DNA of 54,255 bases from Prevotellaceae bacterium (GTDB lineage Bacteria > Bacteroidota > Bacteroidia > Bacteroidales > UBA932): the NCBI GenBank assembly GCA_031267135.1, contig JAIRZQ010000183.1, positions 1 to 54,255 of the forward strand, read 5' to 3'. Made by a program: the position numbers and the translations under genes. Each line of letters opens with the position of its first letter. Position 1 is the stretch's first letter. Shown in pieces: positions 34,805-43,954 of the stretch. The notes under the pieces were generated by a model, which saw nothing but the letters and a program-made list of their open reading frames with translations, made no database searches and was not told where the DNA came from.

Positions 34805-36115
34805 ATGAAAAACATAATATATAGAGATATTTTTGCATGGCTTGCGATTATGAGCATATCGGTGATTTGCCTTACATCGTGTAAAGACGATGAAAATGAT
34901 GATTTGAACACGCCGATGAAAATTACAGCCGTTTACTTGGAAGATTCGCAGTCTTCGGTATCCGACAGGCTCGTGGAGTATGCCCGTTTGGGACAGACCC
35001 TGCGTCTGGAAGGTTCCGGATTCGGCGGCTTGCAGAAAATATATGTAAACGGACGTTCTACCTTTTTCAACAACGCATTGCTGACAGATGCCAACGTGCT
35101 TGTAAGCATTTCAGGCGAAACTCCTGTATTGGATGCAGACCCTGATATGAGAAATACAATTATTCTTGAAAAAAACGGAACTCAATACACATATCCGTTT
35201 GAAATACGGCTGGCTGCCCCTGCAATTACGGGCATCTCGCACACAATGCCTCAAGCGGGCGAAGAAATTACCGTTTACGGAACAGGTTTGCAGGGAATAG
35301 ATAAAGTAATATTTCCCGGCAATGTTGCAGTTACCGGCGGAATAATATCCGACAACGTGGATGGTAAGTACTGTATTGTTACAGTGCCTTCGGGAGTTTC
35401 TGACGATGGAGGTTCCCTGTTTATCGAAGGTATTAATGGCGGAGCATATTCTCCTGCTTATTTTAATTTCAAAAGAGGACTTTTTCACAATTTCGATAAT
35501 GTAAATAACTATTCGTGGGCATCGGGTATTGATGATGCAGGAACGCCTCTGACTGATATAATTCCTGCATTGGGAAGTCAGCCAAAATCACAGGGCGGAT
35601 ATCAGTGCTTCAATTTTAGCGGAGCAACCATTGCCGCCAATGCCGATAAGCGCTACTGGACTAACTCTGCCGACTGGCCTTCTGCACTGTTGAATGTAAT
35701 ACCCGGAAATACCGCCGCCGGTATGGCTGCCGTACAAATGGACATTTATGTCGAAGGAAACTGGAATTCGGGAATTATTCGTATGGTAATGGCTGACGGT
35801 TCGGGTACCGACAGATATTGCATGCTGTATCGTCCGTGGTACAGAAACGGAGCCGTTGTACAGTTCGAAAATCCGGGCTGCTGGTACACGATTACGCTTC
35901 CGTTCAGCGACAGCGATGATTATTCGGGAAAAACTTTTGCCGATGTTGTAGCTTCGATGACAAATGCAGCGTATAAGCAATCGGGACCATGGTTCCATAA
36001 TACAGGAATAACTGATGTTTTTGAACCTGATGCAACAGATGTAAAAGTTTACTTTGATAATTTGCGCGTAGTGCCGCTGGATACGCCTGTTTATGATGAA
36101 TTTGGGGATGAATGA
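34805..36115 (+). CDS. IPT/TIG-domain surface glycan-binding protein (SGBP-B type)
   Basis: A 436-residue lipoprotein (signal ending VICLTSC, Cys26) followed by an acidic KDDENDD stretch, like the surface-export signal of Bacteroidota lipoproteins. Two IPT/TIG-like repeats follow: LGQTLRLEGSGFGGLQKIYVNG (about 59) and AGEEITVYGTGLQGIDKVIFPG (about 151). The C-terminal half (about 225-430) resembles the xylan/xyloglucan-binding domain of SGBP-B proteins, with many aromatics (WPSALLN, CMLYRPWYRNG). It should hold xylan chains at the surface between SusD and the xylanase. Confidence 0.9.
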   Translation: MKNIIYRDIFAWLAIMSISVICLTSCKDDENDDLNTPMKITAVYLEDSQSSVSDRLVEYARLGQTLRLEGSGFGGLQKIYVNGRSTFFNNALLTDANVLVSISGETPVLDADPDMRNTIILEKNGTQYTYPFEIRLAAPAITGISHTMPQAGEEITVYGTGLQGIDKVIFPGNVAVTGGIISDNVDGKYCIVTVPSGVSDDGGSLFIEGINGGAYSPAYFNFKRGLFHNFDNVNNYSWASGIDDAGTPLTDIIPALGSQPKSQGGYQCFNFSGATIAANADKRYWTNSADWPSALLNVIPGNTAAGMAAVQMDIYVEGNWNSGIIRMVMADGSGTDRYCMLYRPWYRNGAVVQFENPGCWYTITLPFSDSDDYSGKTFADVVASMTNAAYKQSGPWFHNTGITDVFEPDATDVKVYFDNLRVVPLDTPVYDEFGDE

Positions 36116-36145
36116 AATAATGTATAAGATTTTAAAATTAATAAT

Positions 36146-38320
36146 ATGAAATATTTTAAATTTATTTTCCCTGCAATATTGCTTGCAGGAAGTTTATTTT
36201 CGTGTAATGATGTTGACGAATTTAAATATGGCGATGGAAGAACTCCTTTAACCGATATAAAAAATATTCCGCTTTCATCTGACGAAAAACTTGGATTATA
36301 TGGAAATCTGACGGAATATATTCCATCCGGAATGTTACTGGGTTGTGGTATTGATATGGTTGATGGCTATATGAACAGCGAAACATATCGCAATTTGACA
36401 AATGCAAATTTTAACGCCGTAACGGCGGGCTATCACATGAAACACGGCGCTGTTGTAAGCAATACCGGTACATTGAATTTTCAGGCTGTCGATAATTTCG
36501 TTAACGCTTTACCTGCAAATATCGATTTGTTTGGACATACACTGGTATGGCACCAAAATCAGAATAAAACATATCTTAATCGTCTTATAGCTCCTGAAGT
36601 AATAGCTGCGCCCGGCGAAAATCTGTTGGATTTAAGCGCCTTGGAAGATGGAACATTTACAGGCTGGGGAAGGAATAATGCATCGGATATAACCTTATCA
36701 ACAGGCGAAGGACGCGATGGAGGAGATGCCGTACGCATGGAAACAACCACCGGCGGCAACGAGTGGGATACTCAACTTACTTCTCCCGAAATTCCCGCTG
36801 TAGCAGGACATACTTATGAACTTTCGTTTTGGATAAAATCCGAAGCGCCCGGTCAGGGCAGAGTTTCGTTTGCGGGAATGACAAACAACTACCCGTGGGT
36901 AAACGGGGGAGCATTGTTTGATACGGATGGAACATGGCAGGAAATAACTTACTCGGATTTGGAAGCTGCTGATGACGTTATAAAAATAGCTTTCGATTTG
37001 GGAAAAACAGCAGGCGTATATTATATTGATATTAACTCAATAAGCGTAACAGACCATGATGCAGAACCTGCCTATGTAAATTTGATTGCAAACGGTACTT
37101 TCGATGATAATTTGGATGGATGGGCAAAATGGAATGGCGCAGACAACTGTATGACGCAGGCGGCAGCAGTTGATGCATACGAAGGAACAGGAGCCTTACA
37201 AGTGGAAAACGCTACGGCAGGCAATGAATGGGACACTCAAATACATGTTGATTTCACTTCTACACTTGAAGAAGCCAAGAATTATGAAATTTCGTTTATG
37301 ATAAAATCTGATATTGATGCTACAATGAGATGCTCGACAACAGGAGGAACGACTCATTATCAAGGTACGCAGAACACAGGCGCTTCGTGGATTGAAATTG
37401 TATGGGAATTTGAAGGAAACGGCGCCGAAACAGGATTGAATTTTGACCTTGGAAAAACTGCTGCAACATATTACATTGATAACGTATTGGTAAGAGAAGT
37501 TATTGATGGCGGAGGCGGAACGGTTATCATAAATAAAACATGGGAACAGAAAGTACAGATTATTGACGATGCAATGCGCAACTGGATTACCGAAATGGTA
37601 AATCACTACAAAAATCGGGTACACGACTGGGATGTCGTTAACGAACCAATGACCGAAGGCGGAAATGTTCGCCCGGGACAGGAAGCTACAGAAGCGGCCG
37701 ACGAGTTCTATTGGCAATATTACCTTGGCAGCGACTATGCAGTTAAGGCATTTCAGTATGCACGCGCAGTATGCAATGCCGGCGATAAGCTGTTTATCAA
37801 CGATTATAATCTCGAATCGAATAACTCAAAACTCGAAGGAATCATAAATTATGTAAATTATATTGAGCAGCAGGGGCAAACGGTTGATGGCATTGGAACG
37901 CAGACTCATGCTTACATAAGGAATGCAGACGAATCCACAATAAACGAGATGAAATCCGGAATCGACAACATGTTCCAAAAATTGGCAGCTACGGGTAAGC
38001 TTGTCAAAGTGTCGGAATTGGATATTCGCGTGGGTTCTACTTCTCCAAGTCCCGACCTGCTGCAGCTTCAATCGGATATGTACCGTTATGTGATTGAATC
38101 GTATGTAAGAAATGTGCCTCAGGCGCAACGCTACGGAATTACAATATGGGGAATAAGCGATGGCAACAACGGCTCGTGGCTCGAAGATGATGCTCCCTGC
38201 GTTTGGGACAGCAATTATAATCGCAAGCCTGCGTATATGGGTGTTGCAAACGGACTGGCAGGATACGATGTAAGCGCCGATTGGGATTACGGTTATATGA
38301 CTGACTTGCAAAATCAGTAA
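36146..38320 (+). CDS. GH10 endo-1,4-beta-xylanase with two inserted carbohydrate-binding modules
   Basis: A 724-residue lipoprotein (signal ending GSLFSC, Cys20) that should cut xylan at the cell surface. The GH10 barrel begins at about residue 45 (GMLLGCGIDMVDG) and runs to HTLVWHQNQNKTYLNRLI. It is then interrupted by two CBM4/9-like jelly-roll modules (about 158-305 and 312-455), each starting NL..NGTF/DGTF..GW and ending YYID. The barrel resumes at TWEQKVQIIDDAMRNWITEM. Acid/base Glu500 (DVVNEPM) and nucleophile Glu624 (KVSELDIRV) are both present, so it should be active. Such split GH10 enzymes with inserted CBMs are known from Bacteroidota xylan loci. Confidence 0.95.
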   Translation: MKYFKFIFPAILLAGSLFSCNDVDEFKYGDGRTPLTDIKNIPLSSDEKLGLYGNLTEYIPSGMLLGCGIDMVDGYMNSETYRNLTNANFNAVTAGYHMKHGAVVSNTGTLNFQAVDNFVNALPANIDLFGHTLVWHQNQNKTYLNRLIAPEVIAAPGENLLDLSALEDGTFTGWGRNNASDITLSTGEGRDGGDAVRMETTTGGNEWDTQLTSPEIPAVAGHTYELSFWIKSEAPGQGRVSFAGMTNNYPWVNGGALFDTDGTWQEITYSDLEAADDVIKIAFDLGKTAGVYYIDINSISVTDHDAEPAYVNLIANGTFDDNLDGWAKWNGADNCMTQAAAVDAYEGTGALQVENATAGNEWDTQIHVDFTSTLEEAKNYEISFMIKSDIDATMRCSTTGGTTHYQGTQNTGASWIEIVWEFEGNGAETGLNFDLGKTAATYYIDNVLVREVIDGGGGTVIINKTWEQKVQIIDDAMRNWITEMVNHYKNRVHDWDVVNEPMTEGGNVRPGQEATEAADEFYWQYYLGSDYAVKAFQYARAVCNAGDKLFINDYNLESNNSKLEGIINYVNYIEQQGQTVDGIGTQTHAYIRNADESTINEMKSGIDNMFQKLAATGKLVKVSELDIRVGSTSPSPDLLQLQSDMYRYVIESYVRNVPQAQRYGITIWGISDGNNGSWLEDDAPCVWDSNYNRKPAYMGVANGLAGYDVSADWDYGYMTDLQNQ

Positions 38321-38355
38321 AGTATTAGATTAAATCGGTCAAATTCAGTAATTTT

Positions 38356-38388
38356 GAAGAAAGTTGTCATATTGCGGCAACTTTCTTC
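38356..38388 (+). terminator. Terminator of the xylan locus
   Basis: GAAGAAAGTTG (38356-38366) pairs perfectly with CAACTTTCTTC (38378-38388) around an 11-base loop, 36 bases after the xylanase stop. The T-run after it is short. Confidence 0.75.
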
Positions 38389-38592
38389 TGTTTATCGGCT
38401 TTATATAAGTCCTGTAAAAGCTTACACTTATGATTGCGGCTTATAAAACTGAAACCAATAAGATCAATCACCGGATAGCTCGGTATCGGCTTGCCGAATA
38501 AGGCTTATATGGTAAACGCACAATCGAACAAATTGTCAATAAATACTGTTTGTTTTTGAAAATAAAAATTGCGCTATACCCTGACGATATGC

Positions 38593-39159
38593 TTATTTTC
38601 CGTTCCATCGATAGCTTTCGATATTTGCGTTCGACAGGTTTAACACCCGCTCAACAACAGTTTTTGCAATATCATCGACAGTTTGCGGTTTGCTGTAAAA
38701 TGAAGGCGCTGCCGGACAGACAATTCCGCCTGCAAGCGTTATTTGTTCCATGTTGCGAATATGTACCAGATTTAACGGCGCTTCACGGGTAACTGTAATC
38801 AACCTTCTGCGTTCTTTTAGCATTACATCTGCGGTTCGTGAAATAAGGTCACTTGCGTATCCGTTTGCAATGCGGGCAAGCATGCCCATCGAGCATGGAA
38901 TAACAATCAGCGTGCCGTAATCGGACGAGCCGGAAGAAAAAGGAGCGAACAAATCGTCGTTTTCGTATATACTGATATGCTTGTAGCGATTTATATCTTC
39001 ACAGGTCTCGTAATCGAAAACCTGCTTGCCTGTCGGTGTAAATATGACGGCAATTTCATCAAACTGCGAATAGTGCGCATCAAGCATGTCGAGCATTGTT
39101 TTTGCATATATCTGTCCGCTTGCGCCTGTTATTCCTATTATTATTTTTTGTTTTTTCAT
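38593..39159 (-). CDS. ubiX: UbiX-type flavin prenyltransferase
   Basis: The 188-residue protein matches the UbiX family, which joins dimethylallyl phosphate to FMN to make the prenylated flavin used by UbiD decarboxylases. It has the flavoprotein start KIIIGITGASGQIYAKTML and the IPCSMGMLARIANG segment with the FMN-binding region. The conserved LVTREAPL-like motif reads ITVTREAPLNLVHIRNM, and the GGIVCPAAPSFYSKP end is complete. No ubiD gene is in the window. Bacteroidota use menaquinone, so the client would be an MqnP/futalosine or other UbiD-family enzyme; this is inference. Confidence 0.93.
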   Translation of the reverse strand: MKKQKIIIGITGASGQIYAKTMLDMLDAHYSQFDEIAVIFTPTGKQVFDYETCEDINRYKHISIYENDDLFAPFSSGSSDYGTLIVIPCSMGMLARIANGYASDLISRTADVMLKERRRLITVTREAPLNLVHIRNMEQITLAGGIVCPAAPSFYSKPQTVDDIAKTVVERVLNLSNANIESYRWNGK

Positions 39160-39178
39160 CTTCGTAAAATTATTTTTG

Positions 39179-39186
39179 CAAATGTA
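39179..39186 (-). promoter_or_regulatory. -7 promoter box of ubiX
   Basis: The minus strand reads TACATTTG, matching TAnnTTTG, 20 bases before the ubiX start codon. Confidence 0.6.
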
Positions 39187-39321
39187 TATATTTATTTAAG
39201 TACATAACAAAATTAAAGACATTAATATTAATTTGATTAGAGGATTAAACAAAACATTTGCAATATGTTAATATTTTATTGATATGTACTAAAATAATCT
39301 GTTTGTTGTTATTTATGAAAA

Positions 39322-39350
39322 CCCTTAACTTTATAGTACAAAGTTAAAGG
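39322..39350 (-). terminator. Terminator of the peptide-maturation operon
   Basis: CCTTAACTTT pairs with AAAGTTAAAGG with one bulged base and a seven-base loop. On the minus strand it is followed by GTTTTC, 18 bases past the alpha/beta hydrolase stop codon. Confidence 0.6.
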
Positions 39351-39367
39351 TTCTTTAATTATTAAAG

Positions 39368-40420
39368 TTACCTTTCATTTTTTACAAATTTCACAAATTC
39401 ATCCATAACGTCACTCCATTTGGAATCGTTCCAAATTTTCTTGCCATCGTCATTTATTAATTCAAAATTGTGTCCTCGTCCAGGCATCGGATGCATTTTA
39501 TAATTTGTTTTATTTGCAAATCCGAAATATATCGGTAATAATTCGCAGGCTAAACTGTGATAATCTCTTGTTCCGTAAGTAACAAAAACAGGCTGTTTCA
39601 AATTTGCCAATATTTCTACAACCGATTGCGAAAAACTTTTCCATGTTGCAGGCAAATCGCCGCTCCAATTATCAGGAACATTTGTTGATTGAACCATATA
39701 CATCCAACTGTTCCAATAATTTTCTATTTGCTGTTGCGCTTCATCTTCGGTTATTTGTCCTTTTATTGCTTCTGCGCGTAATTCTTGCATTATGCCTGCG
39801 TATCGGCCAAAAGGACTCGAACTCGAAAAGCCAATGGCTTTTATAGTTTCATTCTCTGATGCCAATCGTGCTGCAACATAGGCGCCCTGTGAATGTCCAT
39901 AAACATATATGCTGTCACTGTACACCAAATTTTCTCCTATCAAACAGTCAATAACTTCATTTGCACGCTCAACATAAGTTTCGACTACATTGCGCTTCAT
40001 GTACGTCTTGTCATAATCGTAAGGATTTTTCGATTTTACGTAAGCGTACTGATTATTCAAATTTTCTACATTCACAACAGGCGGCGTATTGGGTTGTGAT
40101 ATTTCTACAACGTTAAACCGGTTAAAAACCGTTTTGTTGAAAATGCTAAAATGATTTGCATCCAAATAGCCATTGTTATCAACTATTAAAGGCATTGGCA
40201 AAGAACCCTGAATAAATAAAAGTAAAGGTTTTTTTGAGTCAACAGTATCGTATTTCACAAAATGAATTGTATCTGTTGCGGTTGTCAAGCAAAATAATTT
40301 GAGATTTAACTGTTTAATGTTTTCTGTCGTAAGTTTATTTTGCGCAAATGTAATATTGCAGCAAAACGCCAAACATAAACATAACACTAACTTTGTAATG
40401 TTTTTGTTAATTGTAATCAT
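39368..40420 (-). CDS. Exported alpha/beta hydrolase, last gene of the peptide cluster
   Basis: A 350-residue protein with a Sec signal peptide (VLCLCLAFCCNITFAQ). The hydrolase fold is shown by KPLLLFIQGSLPMPL, with an oxyanion-type loop, and by the nucleophile elbow YVYGHSQGAYVAARLA. VFVTYGTRDYHS is the likely acid region and MHPMPGRGHNFELI the catalytic His. The class (esterase or peptidase) cannot be told from motifs; an S9-like peptidase is one possibility. The ATG at 40420 is preferred over a TTG one codon upstream. It lies 17 bases after the EreA/ChaN-like gene in the same operon. Confidence 0.8.
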   Translation of the reverse strand: MITINKNITKLVLCLCLAFCCNITFAQNKLTTENIKQLNLKLFCLTTATDTIHFVKYDTVDSKKPLLLFIQGSLPMPLIVDNNGYLDANHFSIFNKTVFNRFNVVEISQPNTPPVVNVENLNNQYAYVKSKNPYDYDKTYMKRNVVETYVERANEVIDCLIGENLVYSDSIYVYGHSQGAYVAARLASENETIKAIGFSSSSPFGRYAGIMQELRAEAIKGQITEDEAQQQIENYWNSWMYMVQSTNVPDNWSGDLPATWKSFSQSVVEILANLKQPVFVTYGTRDYHSLACELLPIYFGFANKTNYKMHPMPGRGHNFELINDDGKKIWNDSKWSDVMDEFVKFVKNER

Positions 40421-40437
40421 CAAATCTTGCGTTTTAT

Positions 40438-42015
40438 TTACTGATTATCAGGTATCTGAAATCTTTTATTGTTGCTTTTTTGTTTATTTGAATCTAAAAT
40501 ATCATGTATTTTTTCCTTTGTAACGCTATCAACAGGAATGCCGAACACATCTTTCTGGTTGGTTATATTAGCACGCCGTTTCATTTCTTCTACAAAATCA
40601 TCCGTGTAAAGTTCTTTCAACTCATAATCATAAGGTTCTTCTTTTAACGGACAAAGAAAAATATAACCATCGTAAAAATCTTCATAATTTCCATACAAAT
40701 AACCAAATACAAGACCATCATCGTAAGGCTCTTTTCCAAAAAGACTGTTTTTCAAATCAAAAGCAATAGGAGTATTACCTGTTTTTTCAAAAACATAGTC
40801 GAACAATCCGTACCTGACTTTACCAAGCCAATTATGGTTATCGTTTTTCATTGAGTGAGAATTGGTTGCAATAATCCGCATTTGCGGATTATTTTCTGTT
40901 AATTGCTTTAATAATGTTCCTGCCGTTATTCTTATACTTGGTGAGGATTTTTGTGCATGACCTTGCCCAATTATAAACAAGCAATTTCTATCGTCGCTTT
41001 TATTTTGTAAATACGAATAAACAATTTCAGCCATTGTACTGTCTCTGTCTCGTCTTGTGAAAGACACATAGTCATCACGAGTTTGAATGTTGTTCCAGTT
41101 ATCATGAAAATCAGCTGGAATTATTTTTATCTTATTATTTGTATGCTGATTAATTTTCCAAACTTCCTGAATAAATTCATACATTCCTTTATCCTGCCAA
41201 CCATATATATCATCGTCTCCTAAAATTTTTAATATCAACGCGGTATCTAATACATTGTTTTGCAAAAATTCATCAAACAAAGGTTGACTAAAATGCGACA
41301 ATTCCATAAAAACCGTACCGCAATTTTTGACAAAATCAGGCTCATGAATTAGGCTTTTCAAAAAAATCCACGAAATTTGCCGCTTATGAAATTCTCCATA
41401 TATTACTAATGGATACTCACTTAATTTTTCAAGTAAATATGTTTTTGGATTTTTACCATATTGTGTTAGATAGTTGATAAAAGCAATTGTATCAGTCGAA
41501 ACAACTTTTTGGCGATAATATTGTCGTAACCCGTTTAAAAACATGACGCTGTTATTTTCGATATATTGTTTTATTTTTGGGGGATTTTCTGCATCGCATA
41601 ACCCTTCGGCAGATCCCAACCATTTTCCATTTTCCAATTGAGAAAACCCAATCAAATACACATCTGGCGTACCCGGTTCTTTCCTGAATACCAAACCTAT
41701 AGAATCTTTGTATGTTATCACTTGTTCTATTTCGGAATTTAACAATAATTCTGCCGCTTTTTGTGTATATGGCTGCTTTGATGACTGTGGTTTAGCAGCA
41801 ATCAATTCAGTGTAAATTGTATCATATTTTCCTTCAATCCACAAATGCATACGTGCAACATAATTTTCTAAAGGCGAAACGCAGGGATTTTCATAACCAA
41901 TGTCTTTTACCTGTTTGCCAACGTGAATTATTTTATAATCATTACTCAAATTTTGAGCAAAAACAGAAAGCCCTAAAAAGGATAAACATAAGAAAATTAA
42001 TAATCTATTTTTCAT
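40438..42015 (-). CDS. Exported EreA/ChaN-like protein of the peptide cluster
   Basis: A 525-residue protein with a Sec signal peptide ending LSVFAQ. The region from about residue 210 resembles the erythromycin-esterase/ChaN/TraB-type fold: LVIYGEFHKRQISWIFLKSL, then a Glu in TVFMELSHFSQPLFDEFL, then IIPADFHDNWN and DRDSTMAEIVYSYLQ with IIGQGHAQK, which supply the spaced Glu and His residues of that fold. The N-terminal 200 residues are not recognised. It starts 3 bases after the radical SAM gene, so translation is probably coupled. Proteolysis, haem binding or ester cleavage are all possible; I do not pick one. Confidence 0.65.
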   Translation of the reverse strand: MKNRLLIFLCLSFLGLSVFAQNLSNDYKIIHVGKQVKDIGYENPCVSPLENYVARMHLWIEGKYDTIYTELIAAKPQSSKQPYTQKAAELLLNSEIEQVITYKDSIGLVFRKEPGTPDVYLIGFSQLENGKWLGSAEGLCDAENPPKIKQYIENNSVMFLNGLRQYYRQKVVSTDTIAFINYLTQYGKNPKTYLLEKLSEYPLVIYGEFHKRQISWIFLKSLIHEPDFVKNCGTVFMELSHFSQPLFDEFLQNNVLDTALILKILGDDDIYGWQDKGMYEFIQEVWKINQHTNNKIKIIPADFHDNWNNIQTRDDYVSFTRRDRDSTMAEIVYSYLQNKSDDRNCLFIIGQGHAQKSSPSIRITAGTLLKQLTENNPQMRIIATNSHSMKNDNHNWLGKVRYGLFDYVFEKTGNTPIAFDLKNSLFGKEPYDDGLVFGYLYGNYEDFYDGYIFLCPLKEEPYDYELKELYTDDFVEEMKRRANITNQKDVFGIPVDSVTKEKIHDILDSNKQKSNNKRFQIPDNQ

Positions 42016-42018
42016 TTT

Positions 42019-43512
42019 TTATAAAGGGTTTAGTTCATTAATAAACTGCGGTGCAAACTTACAGCGCGGATCAGGAAAATCCCAGTTTTCGTCGCCGTAG
42101 GCTTTCAACACATCTACGTAACATTTATTATGATACGAATAACATTCGTCAAAGATAGTACATTTTTTACAAATACTTGCATCTCTGAAACTTTCTTTTT
42201 TAGGAAACGCAAGTTCAAGCGCATGCGGCGAATTCCAAACTTCCTTAATTGTTTGTTTTGTTAAATCGCCAATAATAAAACGAGGATTCCAATACATTTG
42301 TTCGCAAAGGGTAACCTGTCCATCTGGCAAAACAAAAATATTGGAATAATTCGCCGAGCATCTTGAACCTCTAAAATTTCGGCTACCTCCTTCCTCAGCA
42401 AAATATCTTGTACCCGTATCAAGTGTTGCTTCAATAGTAATTGATGAGTATTGTTTTACATCTGCTATCCATTTGTTTATTTTAACAATAGATTCTTTAG
42501 AAGTTCTTATTTCATCAAAATTTCCCCTGCTGTACATCGACTTAAAACCGACTCTTATATCCCATTTTCTTAAATTTTTAAAATCCAAAAGAAAATTATG
42601 TAAACTCTCTAAATTTTCAATACTGTCGTTGTATTTGGTAAGCACAGTAGCCACTTTAAAAGCAATATTGTGGTTATCTAAAAAAGTAATGGTTTGTTTT
42701 ATATTATCGGCATAATCCGATTTAACCTTAAGTATTTGCACTAATTTGTTTGGATTAACAGAATCCAAAGAGATTTGTACCGGAATATCGTATGTTTTTA
42801 ATGCAATTATATCTTCTTCACAAATGGGTACTTTTGTTGAAATTAAAGATTCCTTAAAACCGTTTTCAAGCAATAAATCAAGCAATTCTTTCCATTGCCA
42901 ATAAAGAAAAAATTCTCCTCCTGTAATAGTTATATCTTGAAATTGTAGTTGTTTTGCCTCTTGTATTATTTCTTTTATTCTATCGAAGGATAACATTTGT
43001 GATTTTACGGACTTATTTGCGTAACAGTAAACGCAGTCGGTAACACAAGTATTATTAATCATCAAAACCATAGTTAAAGGAGCAACGATGAAACGGTCGT
43101 GCCGCAAGTCCAATTCATTGTATGCAAACTGTTCCGGTTTATAATCAATAGTAGGTGCAAACGACTTGTCGGCATCAATAATTATGTTTTTTGGGAAAAA
43201 ATTTTCTGTTCCACCATAGTTGCCCATAACGATTTCGTAGTTGTTGATAAAAGGTTGAATCAAATTTTCAACATCCGATTCAATCATATCCAAAAAATAT
43301 GACAATTCTTTAATTGCATCCTGTAATGCAATCGGTTTTGAAAAAAAAGATAAAATCATGGCATAAACAGGATGAATCCTGCTCAACCATTTTGCATCAA
43401 CAAATTCAGAATATTTACCGTCAACAAAAGTTGGCGCTAATATGTAACTCCTTTTTAAATCGTGTCGTATTTTATAAAAATGATTAAAAACTATTTTCTT
43501 TTCTGTATTCAT
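42019..43512 (-). CDS. Radical SAM/SPASM peptide maturase
   Basis: A 497-residue enzyme. The N-terminal region (about 35-105, YAMILSFF, DAIKELSYFLDM, VENLIQPFINNY) looks like a PqqD-type peptide-recognition domain. The radical SAM core carries the iron-sulfur motif CVTDCVYC (Cys156, 160, 163) after LTMVLMINNT, followed by ITGGEFFLYW. The C-terminal SPASM region has many Cys (GSRCSANYSN, VTLCEQMYW, ICKKCTIFDECYSYHNKC), which would hold auxiliary clusters. It follows the precursor gene by 166 bases, so it should modify that peptide. Which bonds it makes (thioether, C-C or epimer) cannot be read from sequence. Confidence 0.9.
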   Translation of the reverse strand: MNTEKKIVFNHFYKIRHDLKRSYILAPTFVDGKYSEFVDAKWLSRIHPVYAMILSFFSKPIALQDAIKELSYFLDMIESDVENLIQPFINNYEIVMGNYGGTENFFPKNIIIDADKSFAPTIDYKPEQFAYNELDLRHDRFIVAPLTMVLMINNTCVTDCVYCYANKSVKSQMLSFDRIKEIIQEAKQLQFQDITITGGEFFLYWQWKELLDLLLENGFKESLISTKVPICEEDIIALKTYDIPVQISLDSVNPNKLVQILKVKSDYADNIKQTITFLDNHNIAFKVATVLTKYNDSIENLESLHNFLLDFKNLRKWDIRVGFKSMYSRGNFDEIRTSKESIVKINKWIADVKQYSSITIEATLDTGTRYFAEEGGSRNFRGSRCSANYSNIFVLPDGQVTLCEQMYWNPRFIIGDLTKQTIKEVWNSPHALELAFPKKESFRDASICKKCTIFDECYSYHNKCYVDVLKAYGDENWDFPDPRCKFAPQFINELNPL

Positions 43513-43543
43513 GGTTATTATATTTTTTATTTTAAAAATTAAA

Positions 43544-43586
43544 AAACTAATTGAGGATATTTACATATAATATCCTCAATTAGTTT
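43544..43586 (-). terminator. Strong terminator/attenuator between precursor and maturase genes
   Basis: A 17-base perfect stem (43544-43560 with 43570-43586, core CTAATTGAGGATAT) closes a nine-base loop. On the minus strand it runs into TTTTTTAATTTTT, 31 bases before the maturase start. It should stop most transcripts after the precursor and let a fraction pass into the maturase genes. Confidence 0.85.
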
Positions 43587-43678
43587 AAATACTGTTTGTG
43601 TTACCAAAGATGTTGTCTGTTGATAATACTTGTAACATAAATTGTGTACTTTCTGCAAAACACAAACTTGGCAGTGCT

Positions 43679-43888
43679 TTATGTACTTTGAGTGCATGTG
43701 CCGATGCCGCTAGCGCAAATGCCATCTCCATCAGTGCAGAAACCTGCTCCAACCTCACGATTCCTTACACAAACTTGGGTTCCACAACCAACTGTTAATG
43801 CACTTTGACCACCTTTTAGCACAGATAGTTCTTCTACTTTTAAGACTTCTTTATTTCCTGTTAAGTCTTTGAATTTTACTTTTTTCAT
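43679..43888 (-). CDS. Ribosomal peptide precursor with GG leader and Cys/Gly repeat core
   Basis: A 69-residue protein. Residues 1-27 are a leader (MKKVKFKDLTGNKEVLKVEE then LSVLKGG) of the Bacteroidota double-glycine kind. The core (28-69) has five Cys at 35, 40, 51, 58 and 65. The last three are exactly seven apart and form the repeat CxxGxGx (CTDGDGI, CASGIGT, then C65). REVGAGF before them fits the same heptad with Arg in the Cys place. The next gene is a radical SAM/SPASM enzyme. A promoter box lies 67 bases upstream. I am confident it is a modified-peptide precursor; the product's structure and activity are unknown. Confidence 0.88.
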   Translation of the reverse strand: MKKVKFKDLTGNKEVLKVEELSVLKGGQSALTVGCGTQVCVRNREVGAGFCTDGDGICASGIGTCTQST

Positions 43889-43954
43889 ATAAATAATTTT
43901 TATTTATGGCTAGCTTTTAATTAGGAGTAGCCGTTATCCTTTTTAATTTTTTTA

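Noticed and set aside
38400-38560. A possible structured RNA or tRNA-like element after the xylan locus
   Set aside because: There are short pairings such as ATAAG/CTTAT, but no T-loop motif and no consistent fold.
43598-43798. A Cys-rich plus-strand open frame that looks like a small secreted peptide
   Set aside because: It is antisense to the real precursor, which has a leader, promoter and maturase on the minus strand. The Cys codons are a by-product of the Gly/Ala/Thr codons on the other strand.
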